A stretch of DNA of 64,000 nucleotides from JAUIAI01 sp049680625. GTDB taxonomy: Bacteria; Pseudomonadota; Gammaproteobacteria; Burkholderiales; Burkholderiaceae_E. A program made the translations under genes and the position numbers. Where the stretch lies: assembly GCA_049680625.1 (NCBI GenBank), contig JBAUID010000016.1, positions 62,001 to 126,000 of the forward strand, written 5' to 3'. Every line of letters begins with the position of its first letter. Within the stretch, counting starts at the first letter, position 1. Shown here piece by piece: positions 37,508 through 46,679 of this stretch. The notes under the pieces are model-generated. The model did no database searches, was not told the origin of the DNA, and worked only from the letters and a program-made list of their open reading frames with translations.

Positions 37508-38398
37508 TTAAAGTGCGATATCCGGCTTGGTACAAACGCTTTCGTACGGGTGTCGCTTGGAAATCAAGCCGTTGTACTCGTAAATATCCAGCGTTGCTTC
37601 ATAAGCCTGCTGGGTAATTTCAACGTGCGGGGTCCAGCAACCCAGGCTTTGATAGCTGCCAATACATTGCGCCAGAACCGGTTCGTCAATTTTTGGGAAA
37701 AACGATTTTTCCGCTGATGCGATTTCCGAAGCAGGCGTCTCAATCATGTAACGGCGAGTTTTGCGATAGGCACGCAAAAAGGCAGCAGCCATATCCGTTG
37801 ACAGCCACTCCGGCATCGCGGCCAGGCTGGAGAAACCACACGGGCCAATAACCGGGCCAACTTTGGCAACAACGTGACCAACGCCATCAGCTTCTAGTTG
37901 TTGTGGGAAAGGACCTTGCTGTTGCACGTAGGCACCCTGGCCATCACGAAAGGCTTTGTCAATATCGGCAGCGCCTCCGGGGGTAATTGCATTGATTTTA
38001 GAGAAATCAATGCCCGCTTTATGGCAGGCGTACTTGAACATGGCCAAAGGCTGTCCGCTACCGAAAAGGACAACATCTGCACCCTCGAGTTTTTTCCATT
38101 GGAAGTCAGGGTCAGGTTTGCGTCCGGTCAGGAAAAAGCCGTCCATCTCGTTGACTTGGGCAAAGTGTGTTGTGGTCGGGGTTTCCCCTTTTTCCAGCGG
38201 TGTGAATCCCTGGCTCAGTGCGGACTGGACAACATGGGCTGTTCCATTTTCCAACGCAGTCAGGGCGCTACTGCCAACGGCGGCAACCGACCATTTGGGC
38301 TCCAGCCCCTCTTCACGCAAGAAACCACCGGCCATTGTTGCAATGAGCGGCGAATAAAATGCCGAAAATAGTGTGAACTGAATATTGATTTGGGTCAT
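37508..38398 (-). CDS. NMT1/THI5-like substrate-binding-type protein without signal peptide
   Basis: This protein of about 296 residues has the fold pattern of ABC-transporter NMT1/THI5-like binding proteins (FYSPLIATMAGGFLREEGL, then SSALTALENGTAHVVQSALS). No signal peptide or lipobox precedes the domain, and no permease or ATPase gene is adjacent. It may be cytoplasmic, acting as an enzyme or sensor. The ATG at 38398 opens the domain directly. It is divergent from the TPP enzyme across a 168-bp region. Confidence 0.7.
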   Translation of the reverse strand: MTQINIQFTLFSAFYSPLIATMAGGFLREEGLEPKWSVAAVGSSALTALENGTAHVVQSALSQGFTPLEKGETPTTTHFAQVNEMDGFFLTGRKPDPDFQWKKLEGADVVLFGSGQPLAMFKYACHKAGIDFSKINAITPGGAADIDKAFRDGQGAYVQQQGPFPQQLEADGVGHVVAKVGPVIGPCGFSSLAAMPEWLSTDMAAAFLRAYRKTRRYMIETPASEIASAEKSFFPKIDEPVLAQCIGSYQSLGCWTPHVEITQQAYEATLDIYEYNGLISKRHPYESVCTKPDIAL

Positions 38399-38566
38399 GG
38401 GTTTCCTTGATGAAATCAGGGCCAACGCAAGCATTGGCAAATTGACCTTCCTTTATAACAAATTTCACTGGCTTGTGCCGCAAGGGCATGATGACGATAT
38501 ATTCTGCGTTTGCGAAAGGGGTGCTCTTTTTGCCCATGATGACAGTAACCCAATAGGAAACGAACA

Positions 38567-40114
38567 ATGAACGGAGCTCAGGCCCTGGTCCGCACACTCA
38601 GCGATAGCGGGGTGGACACCTGTTTTGTTAACCCCGGCACATCGGAAATGCACTTTGTAGCGGCGCTTGATTCCGTCGCGTCCATGCGGGCCGTCTTATG
38701 CCTTTTTGAAGGGGTTGTGACCGGCGCAGCAGACGGTTACGGCCGCATGACCGGGAAACCGGCTGCGACCCTACTACATCTCGGACCCGGCCTTGCCAAC
38801 GGCCTGGCCAATCTGCACAACGCGAAACGTGCCGCAACACCGGTGGTTAATATTGTTGGTGATCATGCGACCTACCACTTGCAGTTCGATACGCCCCTGA
38901 CTTCTGATATTGCTGGCTTTGCGCGGCCGGTTTCTCACTGGATTCACAAGTCGGGATCAAGCCGCCAGGTGGCGGCTGATGCCGCGCGCGCCGTGCAGGC
39001 AGCTTTGCGAGCGCCAGGCCAGATCGCAACCCTGATCCTGCCAGCGGATACTGCCTGGAATGAATCGGACGGGCCGTCGCGCGCCCTACCGGTCGAAGCG
39101 CCCGCTCCGATTGCAGACGGATATGCAGAGCAGGTCGCGTTAATGCTCACCGCTGCCAAAAAACCGGCCATTTTGATCCGTGGTGAATCTTTGTACGGGC
39201 CAGGTCTTGAACACGCGGGCCGCATCAGCGCGAAACTGGGCGCCAGGGTGATGTGTGACACGTTTGCGCCGCGATTAAGAGTTGGCGCAGGTGTTCCTCC
39301 GGTTGAGCGCATTCCGTACTTTGCTGAACAAATCGTCGAATTTTTAGGCGAGACTGATCTTTTGATTCTGGTTGGAACAAACGAACCCGTCTCGTTTTTT
39401 GCCTATCCCGGCAAGCCCAGTATTTGTGTTCCCGAAAGTTGCCGGGTTATCCAACTTGCCCATGCGCATGAAGACGGCCCGGACGCGCTCGAACAGTTGT
39501 GCCATGCGGTTGATGCTCATCATGTTGAACCCGTTCGGGCGTCATTGCGTATCCCTGATTTTGCGACAGGAAAATTTAACCAGGTAATTGTCGCGACGGC
39601 ACTGGCCCGACTGATTCCCGCTGATGCGATCCTGATTGACGAGGCCGCTACCAATGGGGGCGCTGCCAAAGCTTTTACAGCGTCGTCGCAGCCCCACGAC
39701 TTGTTAAGCCTGACTGGTGGCGCAATTGGCATGGGTTTGCCGCTGGCCATTGGTGCCGCAGTCGCAGAACCCAATCGAAAAGTTGTTTGTTTACACGGCG
39801 ACGGGGGAGCCATGTATACCGTACAGTCTCTATGGACAATGGCCAGGGAGAACCTGGATATCGTGACGGTCATTTTTGCGAACCGTTCGTACAAAATTTT
39901 AAACGTTGAATTGGCCAGAGTCGGCGTTGGGGAAGGGGGGCCAAAAGCATTATCTACGCTTGATATTGGCAATCCTAATCTGAACTGGGTATCAATTGCA
40001 TCAGGAATGGGGGTTGAGTCCTCGGTTGCAACCAACGCAGAGGAATTCAACAGCCAGTTCGCAGCGGCAATGGCTGGACGCGGGCCTCGTCTGATTGAAG
40101 CAATTGTTGCTTGA
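38567..40114 (+). CDS. Thiamine-diphosphate-dependent enzyme (acetolactate synthase-like)
   Basis: This 515-residue protein has the three-domain layout of the acetolactate synthase/benzoylformate decarboxylase family. The catalytic Glu region is near FEGVVTGAADGYGRM and the TPP/Mg motif is HGDGGAMYTVQSLWTMARE, ending in FANRSYKIL. No small regulatory subunit is adjacent and the sequence is shorter than true IlvB, so a decarboxylase or carboligase in catabolism is more likely than branched-chain synthesis. A GGAAACGAACA site precedes the ATG. Confidence 0.82.
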   Translation: MNGAQALVRTLSDSGVDTCFVNPGTSEMHFVAALDSVASMRAVLCLFEGVVTGAADGYGRMTGKPAATLLHLGPGLANGLANLHNAKRAATPVVNIVGDHATYHLQFDTPLTSDIAGFARPVSHWIHKSGSSRQVAADAARAVQAALRAPGQIATLILPADTAWNESDGPSRALPVEAPAPIADGYAEQVALMLTAAKKPAILIRGESLYGPGLEHAGRISAKLGARVMCDTFAPRLRVGAGVPPVERIPYFAEQIVEFLGETDLLILVGTNEPVSFFAYPGKPSICVPESCRVIQLAHAHEDGPDALEQLCHAVDAHHVEPVRASLRIPDFATGKFNQVIVATALARLIPADAILIDEAATNGGAAKAFTASSQPHDLLSLTGGAIGMGLPLAIGAAVAEPNRKVVCLHGDGGAMYTVQSLWTMARENLDIVTVIFANRSYKILNVELARVGVGEGGPKALSTLDIGNPNLNWVSIASGMGVESSVATNAEEFNSQFAAAMAGRGPRLIEAIVA

Positions 40115-40137
40115 GGCTGGCAGGCACCAGAAGTTCG

Positions 40138-41871
40138 TTACGCTGGCTTTTCGCCGTTACCGGCAACTTCATAACCGTATTTGGTTTTGGCATGTTCAGG
40201 CGAAATTTTCTGGTTGAATACGTCCCGTTCGATGAGCGCTGCGCTACGCTCAGACGGCGGACCGAAACCGCCGCCGCCGGCTTGCTCATGGCGCACTACG
40301 TCATTTTTTTGTATTGTGCACGTCACCTTACCTGGCAGATCCTGCCATTGGCCATCCCGGAAAAGTTTGTTGGAACAAAACACGGAGGGCTGACCGCCGG
40401 CCAGGCCGTATGGTTTGAAGCGGGTGCGGTCTGCCCGCAACTGCAATACTGCTGAATCGGCGAGCAGGCGATATGACCGGGTTATGCCCAACCCACCGCG
40501 CCATCGGCCGGCTCCGCAACTGTCGGGAAGCAGGCCGTATTCCTCGATTCGAATCGGCTGCCTCGCTTCCATTGTTTCAACCGGTGTATTCGACAAATTC
40601 TGGGACGGGTTGGTTATTGCCTCGATACCGTCCTGGTCAGGGCGTGCACCCCAGGCGCCGCAGATCATATCGACAATGATGAATGGGGTACGGTCCTGGC
40701 GATACCCACCGATGGAAACCACGGTATTGCCGCCTTCTCCGGCAGCCGGTACCTGGTCGGGCACAATTTGCGCCAGTGCGCCCAGCATGGCATCGAAAAC
40801 CCGGTAGCCGGTAAGCGCTCTGGCTGCACACGGCGCCGGCATTTGTGGGTTCAGGATCGAAGCCTGTGGTGCGATGACTTTGATCGCGCGAAATAATCCC
40901 TGATTATTTGGGATATCCGCTTTGAGGACCGAGCGGACGCTTAAGTAGGTGCATGACTGCGTGTATGAGAGGGTTGAGTTAAGGGCTGCCGCTACCTGGC
41001 CAGACGAGCCTTCGTAATTAACAATTAGTCCGTCACCTTGAACCGTAATTGCTACCGCGATGGGTAAAGGCTGGTCGTTAAAACCATCATTATCGATATA
41101 GTCAGTAAAGCGGTATGTTCCGTCCGGCCAGCCGGCGATTTCCTGTCGGGTCATCCGCTCTGCGTAATCGAGTAACTCAGTAAAACACCGCTGCATCAGC
41201 TCAGGACCGTTTTTGTCGAACAAACCGGACAGTTCGCGGGCACCGACTTGTCCGGCCGTGTACTGAGCTTTCAGATCACCAAGGACAAGATCGGGTACAC
41301 GAACGTTTTTAGCGATGATGTCGCGCAGCATCTCGTTCATTTCGCCTTGTTCGTAAAGCTTGACTGCCGGAATCCGTAACCCTTCCTGGTAGATTTCTGT
41401 TGAATCACTGGCGTTAGAGCCCGGTACCCGGCCACCCATGTCGGTGTGGTGACAGATCACGACAAAAAAACCCTGGAGCTGACCCGAGTGAAACACCGGC
41501 ATCACCATGAATATGTCGGGAAGATGCATGCCGCCCTGATAGGGGTCATTCAAAATGACTGCGTCGCCAGGCGCTAATTTGCCGAGGTATTTTTTAGTGA
41601 TGACACGCATTGCCTCTGGAACAGCGCCAAGATGTAATGCAATAGTCTTCGCCTGCGCAACCATTTGACCGTCAGCGGCGCAAAAGGCGGCGGAGTAGTC
41701 CATGACGTCTTTGACAATTTCGGATCGCGCGGTGCGCACTATTGTGTAGGCGACTTCGTCAATAATGGAATCCAGCGCATTCTTGATGACAGCAAACGTG
41801 ATTGGGTCGAGCGTGTCATCAGGGGCCACGGTGTTTTTCGAACGTGTTGGCGTTGTTGTATCAGATGTCAT
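40138..41871 (-). CDS. hyuB: Hydantoinase/oxoprolinase subunit B
   Basis: This 577-residue protein is a HyuB/acetone-carboxylase beta-type subunit: DPITFAVIKNALDSIIDEVAY, DPYQGGMHLPD, CHHTDMGGRVPGS and AAGEGGNTVVSIGG. Together with subunit A it performs ATP-dependent hydrolysis of a hydantoin, 5-oxoproline or related cyclic amide. Its start overlaps the hyuA stop by four bases. Confidence 0.9.
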   Translation of the reverse strand: MTSDTTTPTRSKNTVAPDDTLDPITFAVIKNALDSIIDEVAYTIVRTARSEIVKDVMDYSAAFCAADGQMVAQAKTIALHLGAVPEAMRVITKKYLGKLAPGDAVILNDPYQGGMHLPDIFMVMPVFHSGQLQGFFVVICHHTDMGGRVPGSNASDSTEIYQEGLRIPAVKLYEQGEMNEMLRDIIAKNVRVPDLVLGDLKAQYTAGQVGARELSGLFDKNGPELMQRCFTELLDYAERMTRQEIAGWPDGTYRFTDYIDNDGFNDQPLPIAVAITVQGDGLIVNYEGSSGQVAAALNSTLSYTQSCTYLSVRSVLKADIPNNQGLFRAIKVIAPQASILNPQMPAPCAARALTGYRVFDAMLGALAQIVPDQVPAAGEGGNTVVSIGGYRQDRTPFIIVDMICGAWGARPDQDGIEAITNPSQNLSNTPVETMEARQPIRIEEYGLLPDSCGAGRWRGGLGITRSYRLLADSAVLQLRADRTRFKPYGLAGGQPSVFCSNKLFRDGQWQDLPGKVTCTIQKNDVVRHEQAGGGGFGPPSERSAALIERDVFNQKISPEHAKTKYGYEVAGNGEKPA

Positions 41872-43982
41872 TGGTGTGTTGTCCCTTCAATCATGATGCT
41901 TCCCGAGGTGTCTACTAACGCCGTATAAGCCGGCGGTATTACAATCGTTGTGTCGTAAGCTTCAACGATTGCCGGGCCGTTGATTTGACTGCCTGGTATC
42001 AGGCTTGCCCGATTGGATACCGGTACGTTACCGGCCGGTTTCTTACTGTTAAACCAGACATCGCGCACTATTTCAGACTCTCCTGAGGCAGTTTCGCGTT
42101 CCTGCGCAGATATGGAGTTGAAGCGGAGTAGGTTTTCGCTGTCAGCCGTTACTTTAAGCCGGAGGTTTACCAGTTCGACCGGCTCCTCGGTGGCATGGTT
42201 GTAAAGCTTTTGATAAGCGGTGGTGAATGCTGATTCGATTGCATCGGCATTCATCCCAGGGGTGTAGGTCAGGCTGACGTCAGTGGATTGTCCGAAGTAG
42301 CGTGCGTCTACCGACCAGCTGATATCGAGAGCGTTATCATCGAAACCTTCCGCTGACATCTCCGCGCGGGCCGCCGATAGTAGCTCTGCCATAACCGGTT
42401 CAAAATAGTGGCCACTCAGTTCAGACAGTGGTTGAACAATGCTGCGCACAAAAGAGCGTCCGGCAGGTGCGCTTAACATACCTAGTGAGCAAAAGACGCC
42501 GGACATTGGTGTAATGATGATGCGCTTTATCTCCAGAATGCCTGCCACCTCGGCAGCATGAACCGGCCCACCACCACCGCTGGCCACCAGCACCATGTCG
42601 CGTGCATCACGTCCGCGCTCAACGGTTACTGTTCGAATTGCACGCGCCATTTCCAGATTAGCAATGTGACGGATACCGTGCGCCGCTTCAATAAGAGACA
42701 GACCAAGAGGGGCAGCGATGTTGTCCTGGATCGCTTGTGCAGACAGATGCGCTTGTATATTCAAGGTGCCACCCGCTAGAGTTGCGGGGTTCAGGTAGCC
42801 AAGCACAACATTGGCATCTGTTACCGTTGGCTGCTGATTCCCCTGACCATAACAGGCGGGCCCCGGGCTGGCTCCGGCGGAAGCAGGTCCGACCCGTAGT
42901 AATCCACCCGAGTCTATCCACGCCAGCGACCCACCGCCAGCGCCAACCTCAGCAATATCGATTGCCGGCACTTTTAGCATGTAGCCACCACCCTTGACGA
43001 AGCGGCTGGGCGTACTAATACCGTCCCGAAATTCGTATTCGGTTGTCATTGTGGGTTGACCCGCCTCAATCAGCGAAGCCTTCGCTGTTGTGCCGCCAAG
43101 ATCGAATGCAATGGCATCACCGGTGCCGTAGATGTCAATGAGTTTTGCCGAACCCATGACCCCACCGGCAGGCCCCGAACCAACAACAAATACCGGTTTG
43201 TCAGCGGCTGCGGCTGCGGACATCATAGCCCCCTGGGAGCTCACTACGCGGATAGGCGCGCGTAAGCCGGCGTCACTAAGGCGTTGACTGAGGCGGTCAA
43301 GATAACCCCGCATCGATTTAAGTAGATAGGCGTTAACTACCGTTGTACTGGTGCGTTCGTATTCTTTAATCTCGGGGAGAACTTCAAACGATGCGGTGAC
43401 GAGTAGCTTGGGGAATTCTTCCCGCAAAATTTTTGCCGTTGCTACTTCGTGTTGCTTATTCAGGTAACTATTGATAAAACAAATCGCCACGGCTTCGACG
43501 CCATCTGCCATAAACTGGCGTCCGGCCAGGCGCACGTCGGATTCATTCAGCGGAGTAACTACAGAGCCGTCAGCAGCGATGCGCTCGCTAACTTCGAGGC
43601 GATAATGGCGTTCCGAAAGCGGCTCAGGCTTTGACCAATTCAGGTCGAACATTACCGGTGTTCGAATCCGTCCTATTTCAAGGATATCCCGAAAACCACG
43701 AGTCGTCAGTACGCCGGTAAGTGCACCAGTTTTTTGAAGAATGGTGTTCGATCCGACCGTCGTACCATGAACAATTTCGGTTACTTGCGCGATGGTTGCT
43801 CCGAGTTCATCCAGTAGTTGGTTGAGTCCGGCTACTACGGCATCGCCCGGATCATCCGGGGTTGATGGAACCTTTAAAATATGAAGAGACCCGTCAAGGG
43901 TCTGGGCAACGAGGTCGGTAAACGTCCCGCCGATATCGACGCCAATGCGAACGCTGTTGTCGCGTAGATTGTTTGAACTCAT
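41868..43982 (-). CDS. hyuA: Hydantoinase/oxoprolinase subunit A
   Basis: This ATP-binding subunit of about 704 residues opens with RIGVDIGGTFTDLVAQT and continues with VHGTTVGSNTILQKTGA, GPAGGVMGSAKL and AFDLGGTTAKASLIE, all of the ASKHA type in HyuA. It works with HyuB in ATP-dependent ring opening. The ATG at 43982 directly before the domain is preferred to one six codons earlier. The pair's substrate cannot be read. Histidine-derived hydantoin products are a speculative option given the nearby hut genes. Confidence 0.9.
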   Translation of the reverse strand: MSSNNLRDNSVRIGVDIGGTFTDLVAQTLDGSLHILKVPSTPDDPGDAVVAGLNQLLDELGATIAQVTEIVHGTTVGSNTILQKTGALTGVLTTRGFRDILEIGRIRTPVMFDLNWSKPEPLSERHYRLEVSERIAADGSVVTPLNESDVRLAGRQFMADGVEAVAICFINSYLNKQHEVATAKILREEFPKLLVTASFEVLPEIKEYERTSTTVVNAYLLKSMRGYLDRLSQRLSDAGLRAPIRVVSSQGAMMSAAAAADKPVFVVGSGPAGGVMGSAKLIDIYGTGDAIAFDLGGTTAKASLIEAGQPTMTTEYEFRDGISTPSRFVKGGGYMLKVPAIDIAEVGAGGGSLAWIDSGGLLRVGPASAGASPGPACYGQGNQQPTVTDANVVLGYLNPATLAGGTLNIQAHLSAQAIQDNIAAPLGLSLIEAAHGIRHIANLEMARAIRTVTVERGRDARDMVLVASGGGGPVHAAEVAGILEIKRIIITPMSGVFCSLGMLSAPAGRSFVRSIVQPLSELSGHYFEPVMAELLSAARAEMSAEGFDDNALDISWSVDARYFGQSTDVSLTYTPGMNADAIESAFTTAYQKLYNHATEEPVELVNLRLKVTADSENLLRFNSISAQERETASGESEIVRDVWFNSKKPAGNVPVSNRASLIPGSQINGPAIVEAYDTTIVIPPAYTALVDTSGSIMIEGTTHQ

Positions 43983-44078
43983 ATCTCTCGTTAATGACAC
44001 TGTTTTCAGTTATTGTCTACTCCCGCGCTGCATTCGATTGCGGAAACCCAGCTAATAATCAATGATCGGAGAATCACA

Positions 44079-44405
44079 ATGGTGCATGAATTAAGAATTT
44101 ATCGGTGTCTGCCAGGCCGTCTGCCGGCCCTGAATGATCGCTTTCGTAACATCACGCTTAAGCTGTGGGACAAACACGGCATCAAGCAGGCGGGATTCTG
44201 GACTGTTCTGATTGGCGAAAATCAGCATGAGTTGTACTACCTGCTTGAATGGGCCAGCCTTGCGGAACGGGAGCAAAAATGGAATGCGTTTGCCTCTGAT
44301 CCGCAATGGTTGTCGTCAAAAGCAGAAACAGAAAAAGATCAGCAGATTGTCGCCAGCATCAACAATATGATTCTTACGCCTACAGACTATTCAGCTATAA
44401 AGTAG
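44079..44405 (+). CDS. NIPSNAP-family protein
   Basis: This 108-residue protein shows the NIPSNAP pattern MVHELRIYRCLPGRLPAL, HGIKQAGFWTVLIG and LEWASLAEREQKWNAFASD. The fold is a dimeric ferredoxin-like barrel; bacterial members accompany catabolic enzymes and have no settled function. The ATG at 44079 has GGAGA upstream. It is divergent from hyuA. Confidence 0.85.
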   Translation: MVHELRIYRCLPGRLPALNDRFRNITLKLWDKHGIKQAGFWTVLIGENQHELYYLLEWASLAEREQKWNAFASDPQWLSSKAETEKDQQIVASINNMILTPTDYSAIK

Positions 44406-44482
44406 TCCGCAAGCCGGGGCATCTGAGTTTTCCCTGTTTTCCCCTGATTTGGATGGTTATCAGCCACAGATCAGCTGGTCAC

Positions 44483-44502
44483 CGGCGGCAGCGACGCCGC
44501 CG
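44483..44502. other. GC-rich hairpin between convergent genes
   Basis: CGGCGGC and GCCGCCG pair perfectly around a six-base loop, with further partial pairing outside. It lies between the ends of the NIPSNAP and SGNH genes. There is no T-run on either strand, so it is not a classical terminator, but it may stop or stabilise transcripts. Confidence 0.5.
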
Positions 44503-44519
44503 CTGGTTGCTCGAAGCGA

Positions 44520-45386
44520 TTATTTGGTTGCCAGAGACTTGCCGTAGAACTTGGTCACTGTGTCGGCAGCCACTTGCTGCAAAAAGTTCTTCATTTCAGG
44601 TTCGATTTTTCCGAAATAGTCATACGGGTTGCCGACCGGCGAGCGGTTGTAAACACTGGCGTAGACCGTACTGGCTGCCAGATACGTGCCATACAAAGAA
44701 GGATGCGAACCATCAAAATCTTTGTGCAGCACGATACCGGGTTTTTTGCGATAAGCGTCTTCAAATGCCTGGCCAACGGGGATAACCAGAGCGCCAATCT
44801 CGTTGCCAACCGAAACGTAAAGATCTCTTGTGAGTGCAAAATTCTCGGGTTTTGCTTTTTTGTGGGGCGCTACGTACGCATGAGTCATGTACAGCGCCGT
44901 TTTGCCGCCGCGCTCATCGATAGTTTTGGCAAATTGTTTTGCCGCGCTGCGAAATTCGGCTGACCTTTTCTCGGATAACGGTGCTGTGCTTCCGCCTTGC
45001 AGGATGACGAGTTGAAACGGCTCTTTCACCCCAATATTTCCGGGTTTGGTGAGATGGTCGATATCGTGATGAAGCAGTTTTGAACCGCTGATAGTTGCCG
45101 ACTTGTACTTTAGATTTTTGCTGTTGATTGATTTGTCGCCCGCTAAAAGCATGCGCCTAACGTGATTATGGAGGCTGTCGCCGTAGTACAAATAACTGTT
45201 GCCAACGAATAAAAGATGGGACGGATTGTCAACTTGTGGCGCGGTTACCGATGGCGCGGGGCCCGCTTTTTCCGAATAAGCAGCGGGGGTCCATACGATG
45301 GCACAGGCGACAAGCGCCAGCAACGCCATTTTCCCGGGGGAATTTGTGAACTTTGTACGTTTTTGATATTGAACTTGTGTTGTCAT
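44520..45386 (-). CDS. Exported SGNH/GDSL-like hydrolase
   Basis: This protein of about 288 residues has a signal peptide (KMALLALVACAIVWTPAAYS). Block I of an SGNH hydrolase is LLFVGNSYLYYGDSL with the Ser nucleophile, and the Asp-His pair is in DGSHPSLYGTYLAA near the end. It probably cleaves an ester in the periplasm or outside the cell. The ATG at 45386 has GGAGA nearby and gives a normal signal peptide; a longer upstream frame does not. Confidence 0.72.
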   Translation of the reverse strand: MTTQVQYQKRTKFTNSPGKMALLALVACAIVWTPAAYSEKAGPAPSVTAPQVDNPSHLLFVGNSYLYYGDSLHNHVRRMLLAGDKSINSKNLKYKSATISGSKLLHHDIDHLTKPGNIGVKEPFQLVILQGGSTAPLSEKRSAEFRSAAKQFAKTIDERGGKTALYMTHAYVAPHKKAKPENFALTRDLYVSVGNEIGALVIPVGQAFEDAYRKKPGIVLHKDFDGSHPSLYGTYLAASTVYASVYNRSPVGNPYDYFGKIEPEMKNFLQQVAADTVTKFYGKSLATK

Positions 45387-45592
45387 TGCTTGTCTCCGAT
45401 GTTTGCTTTGCAGCGGTTGCCGCGGCACTAACAGGATAGCAATTTTTAGCCTTTGATTGCCTGACTCGCAGTAGCTGCTGAGCCATAATATTGGGGGAGA
45501 AAACAACCGACTATTGCGGCGCGAGTCATTGGCCGCTGGTGCCTGCAAATATCGACTGCCTGATGGCGCATACCCACTGGAGAAGTATTCTC

Positions 45593-46045
45593 ATGCCACT
45601 ACTGACAGAAGTTCATCGTTCCGCTATTGGCAGGCAGGTAAGCCAGGTGAGCGTGCAGGTAACCCGCCGTGACATTCAGAAGTACGCGTGCGCTACTGAA
45701 CAAACCCAACAAAAGTACGTGTGCGGTGACGAAGCACCGGTGATGTTTATCTTCAACTTGTTCAACGAGATTGTGCCGCTGGTGTCATTCCGGGATGACG
45801 GTCTGGCGATAGATGTGCATATGCCGGATCTGCCACTTAATCGGGTGATGGCCGGTGGAACGGAAATCCGCCAGCATCGACCAATCAGGGCGGGTGATCA
45901 ACTGATCGGCACTCGAAAAATAATTGACCTCTACGAAAAAGAAGGTCGTAGCGGCCCGTTGATTTTTCTTGTTCGTGAACTCACGGTCGAGACTATGGCG
46001 GGAGAGGCAGTGATGAACGAAGTTCAAACCCGCATTTTGCGTTGA
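45593..46045 (+). CDS. FAS1-like/MaoC N-type dehydratase
   Basis: This 150-residue hot-dog protein resembles the N-terminal half of HTD2/mesaconyl-CoA hydratase-like dehydratases: SAIGRQVSQVSVQVTRRDIQ, then PIRAGDQLIGTRKIIDLYEK. It would form a heterodimer with the next gene, which supplies the hydratase half. The ATG at 45593 follows CTGGAGAAG. The likely role is hydration of an enoyl-CoA or thioester. Confidence 0.75.
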   Translation: MPLLTEVHRSAIGRQVSQVSVQVTRRDIQKYACATEQTQQKYVCGDEAPVMFIFNLFNEIVPLVSFRDDGLAIDVHMPDLPLNRVMAGGTEIRQHRPIRAGDQLIGTRKIIDLYEKEGRSGPLIFLVRELTVETMAGEAVMNEVQTRILR

Positions 46046-46104
46046 ATGGGCTGAACAACTGACCGATACCGATCGACTAACTGTTACCCGCGGAGAGATT
46101 GGGA

Positions 46105-46524
46105 ATGAGTACACTTCAGATCGACAACATGCAGGTTGGCGACAAATTACCAACCCGTACCCATCTTGCAACTGCCGTTGGGTTATTTCTGTATAACGCG
46201 GCCATTTGGAACCCCCATCGGATTCATTACGATGCGGCGTACACCACGGATGTCGAAGGCCACCCCGGTGTTGTTATTGATGGCCCGCTGCAAGGAGACT
46301 GGCTAAGCCAGGTCGCTTTAAACTGGGTCGCCGACCAGGGCACGCTGGTCAGGTTCAGTTATTCAAACCGCCGCGCCGCCTACCTTGGTGATGTCCTGTC
46401 AAGCGGTGGGCAGATTATTGGTGTTGACAAAGGCACTGGCTGTGTTGACCTGGAACTTTTCATCCGCAATGCGTCTGGAGAAATTATTACCCCGGGTTCG
46501 GCGACGATAAAACTGTCGGCTTGA
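46105..46524 (+). CDS. MaoC-type enoyl-CoA hydratase half
   Basis: This 139-residue hot-dog protein carries the hydratase-2 motif region (YNAAIWNPHRIHYDAAYTTD), with the catalytic Asn/His pair, followed by GHPGVVIDGPLQGDWL. It lies 59 bp after its partner, and the two together equal one fused HTD2-type dehydratase. The ATG at 46105 has CGGAGAG upstream. The substrate is not known. Confidence 0.8.
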   Translation: MSTLQIDNMQVGDKLPTRTHLATAVGLFLYNAAIWNPHRIHYDAAYTTDVEGHPGVVIDGPLQGDWLSQVALNWVADQGTLVRFSYSNRRAAYLGDVLSSGGQIIGVDKGTGCVDLELFIRNASGEIITPGSATIKLSA

Positions 46525-46679
46525 ATTGCAGCGGATGCTGCGGCTGAGCCGGCGTGCGAGCCTCTGAACCGCCCAAAGCGGCAGAATCCGGGCGGACTTT
46601 GTCCACGTTGGCGACATATTTACCAGTGTCCTGAAGAGATATCGCAGGTAGAATCCAACGCCTACAAAGGAACCCCCTA

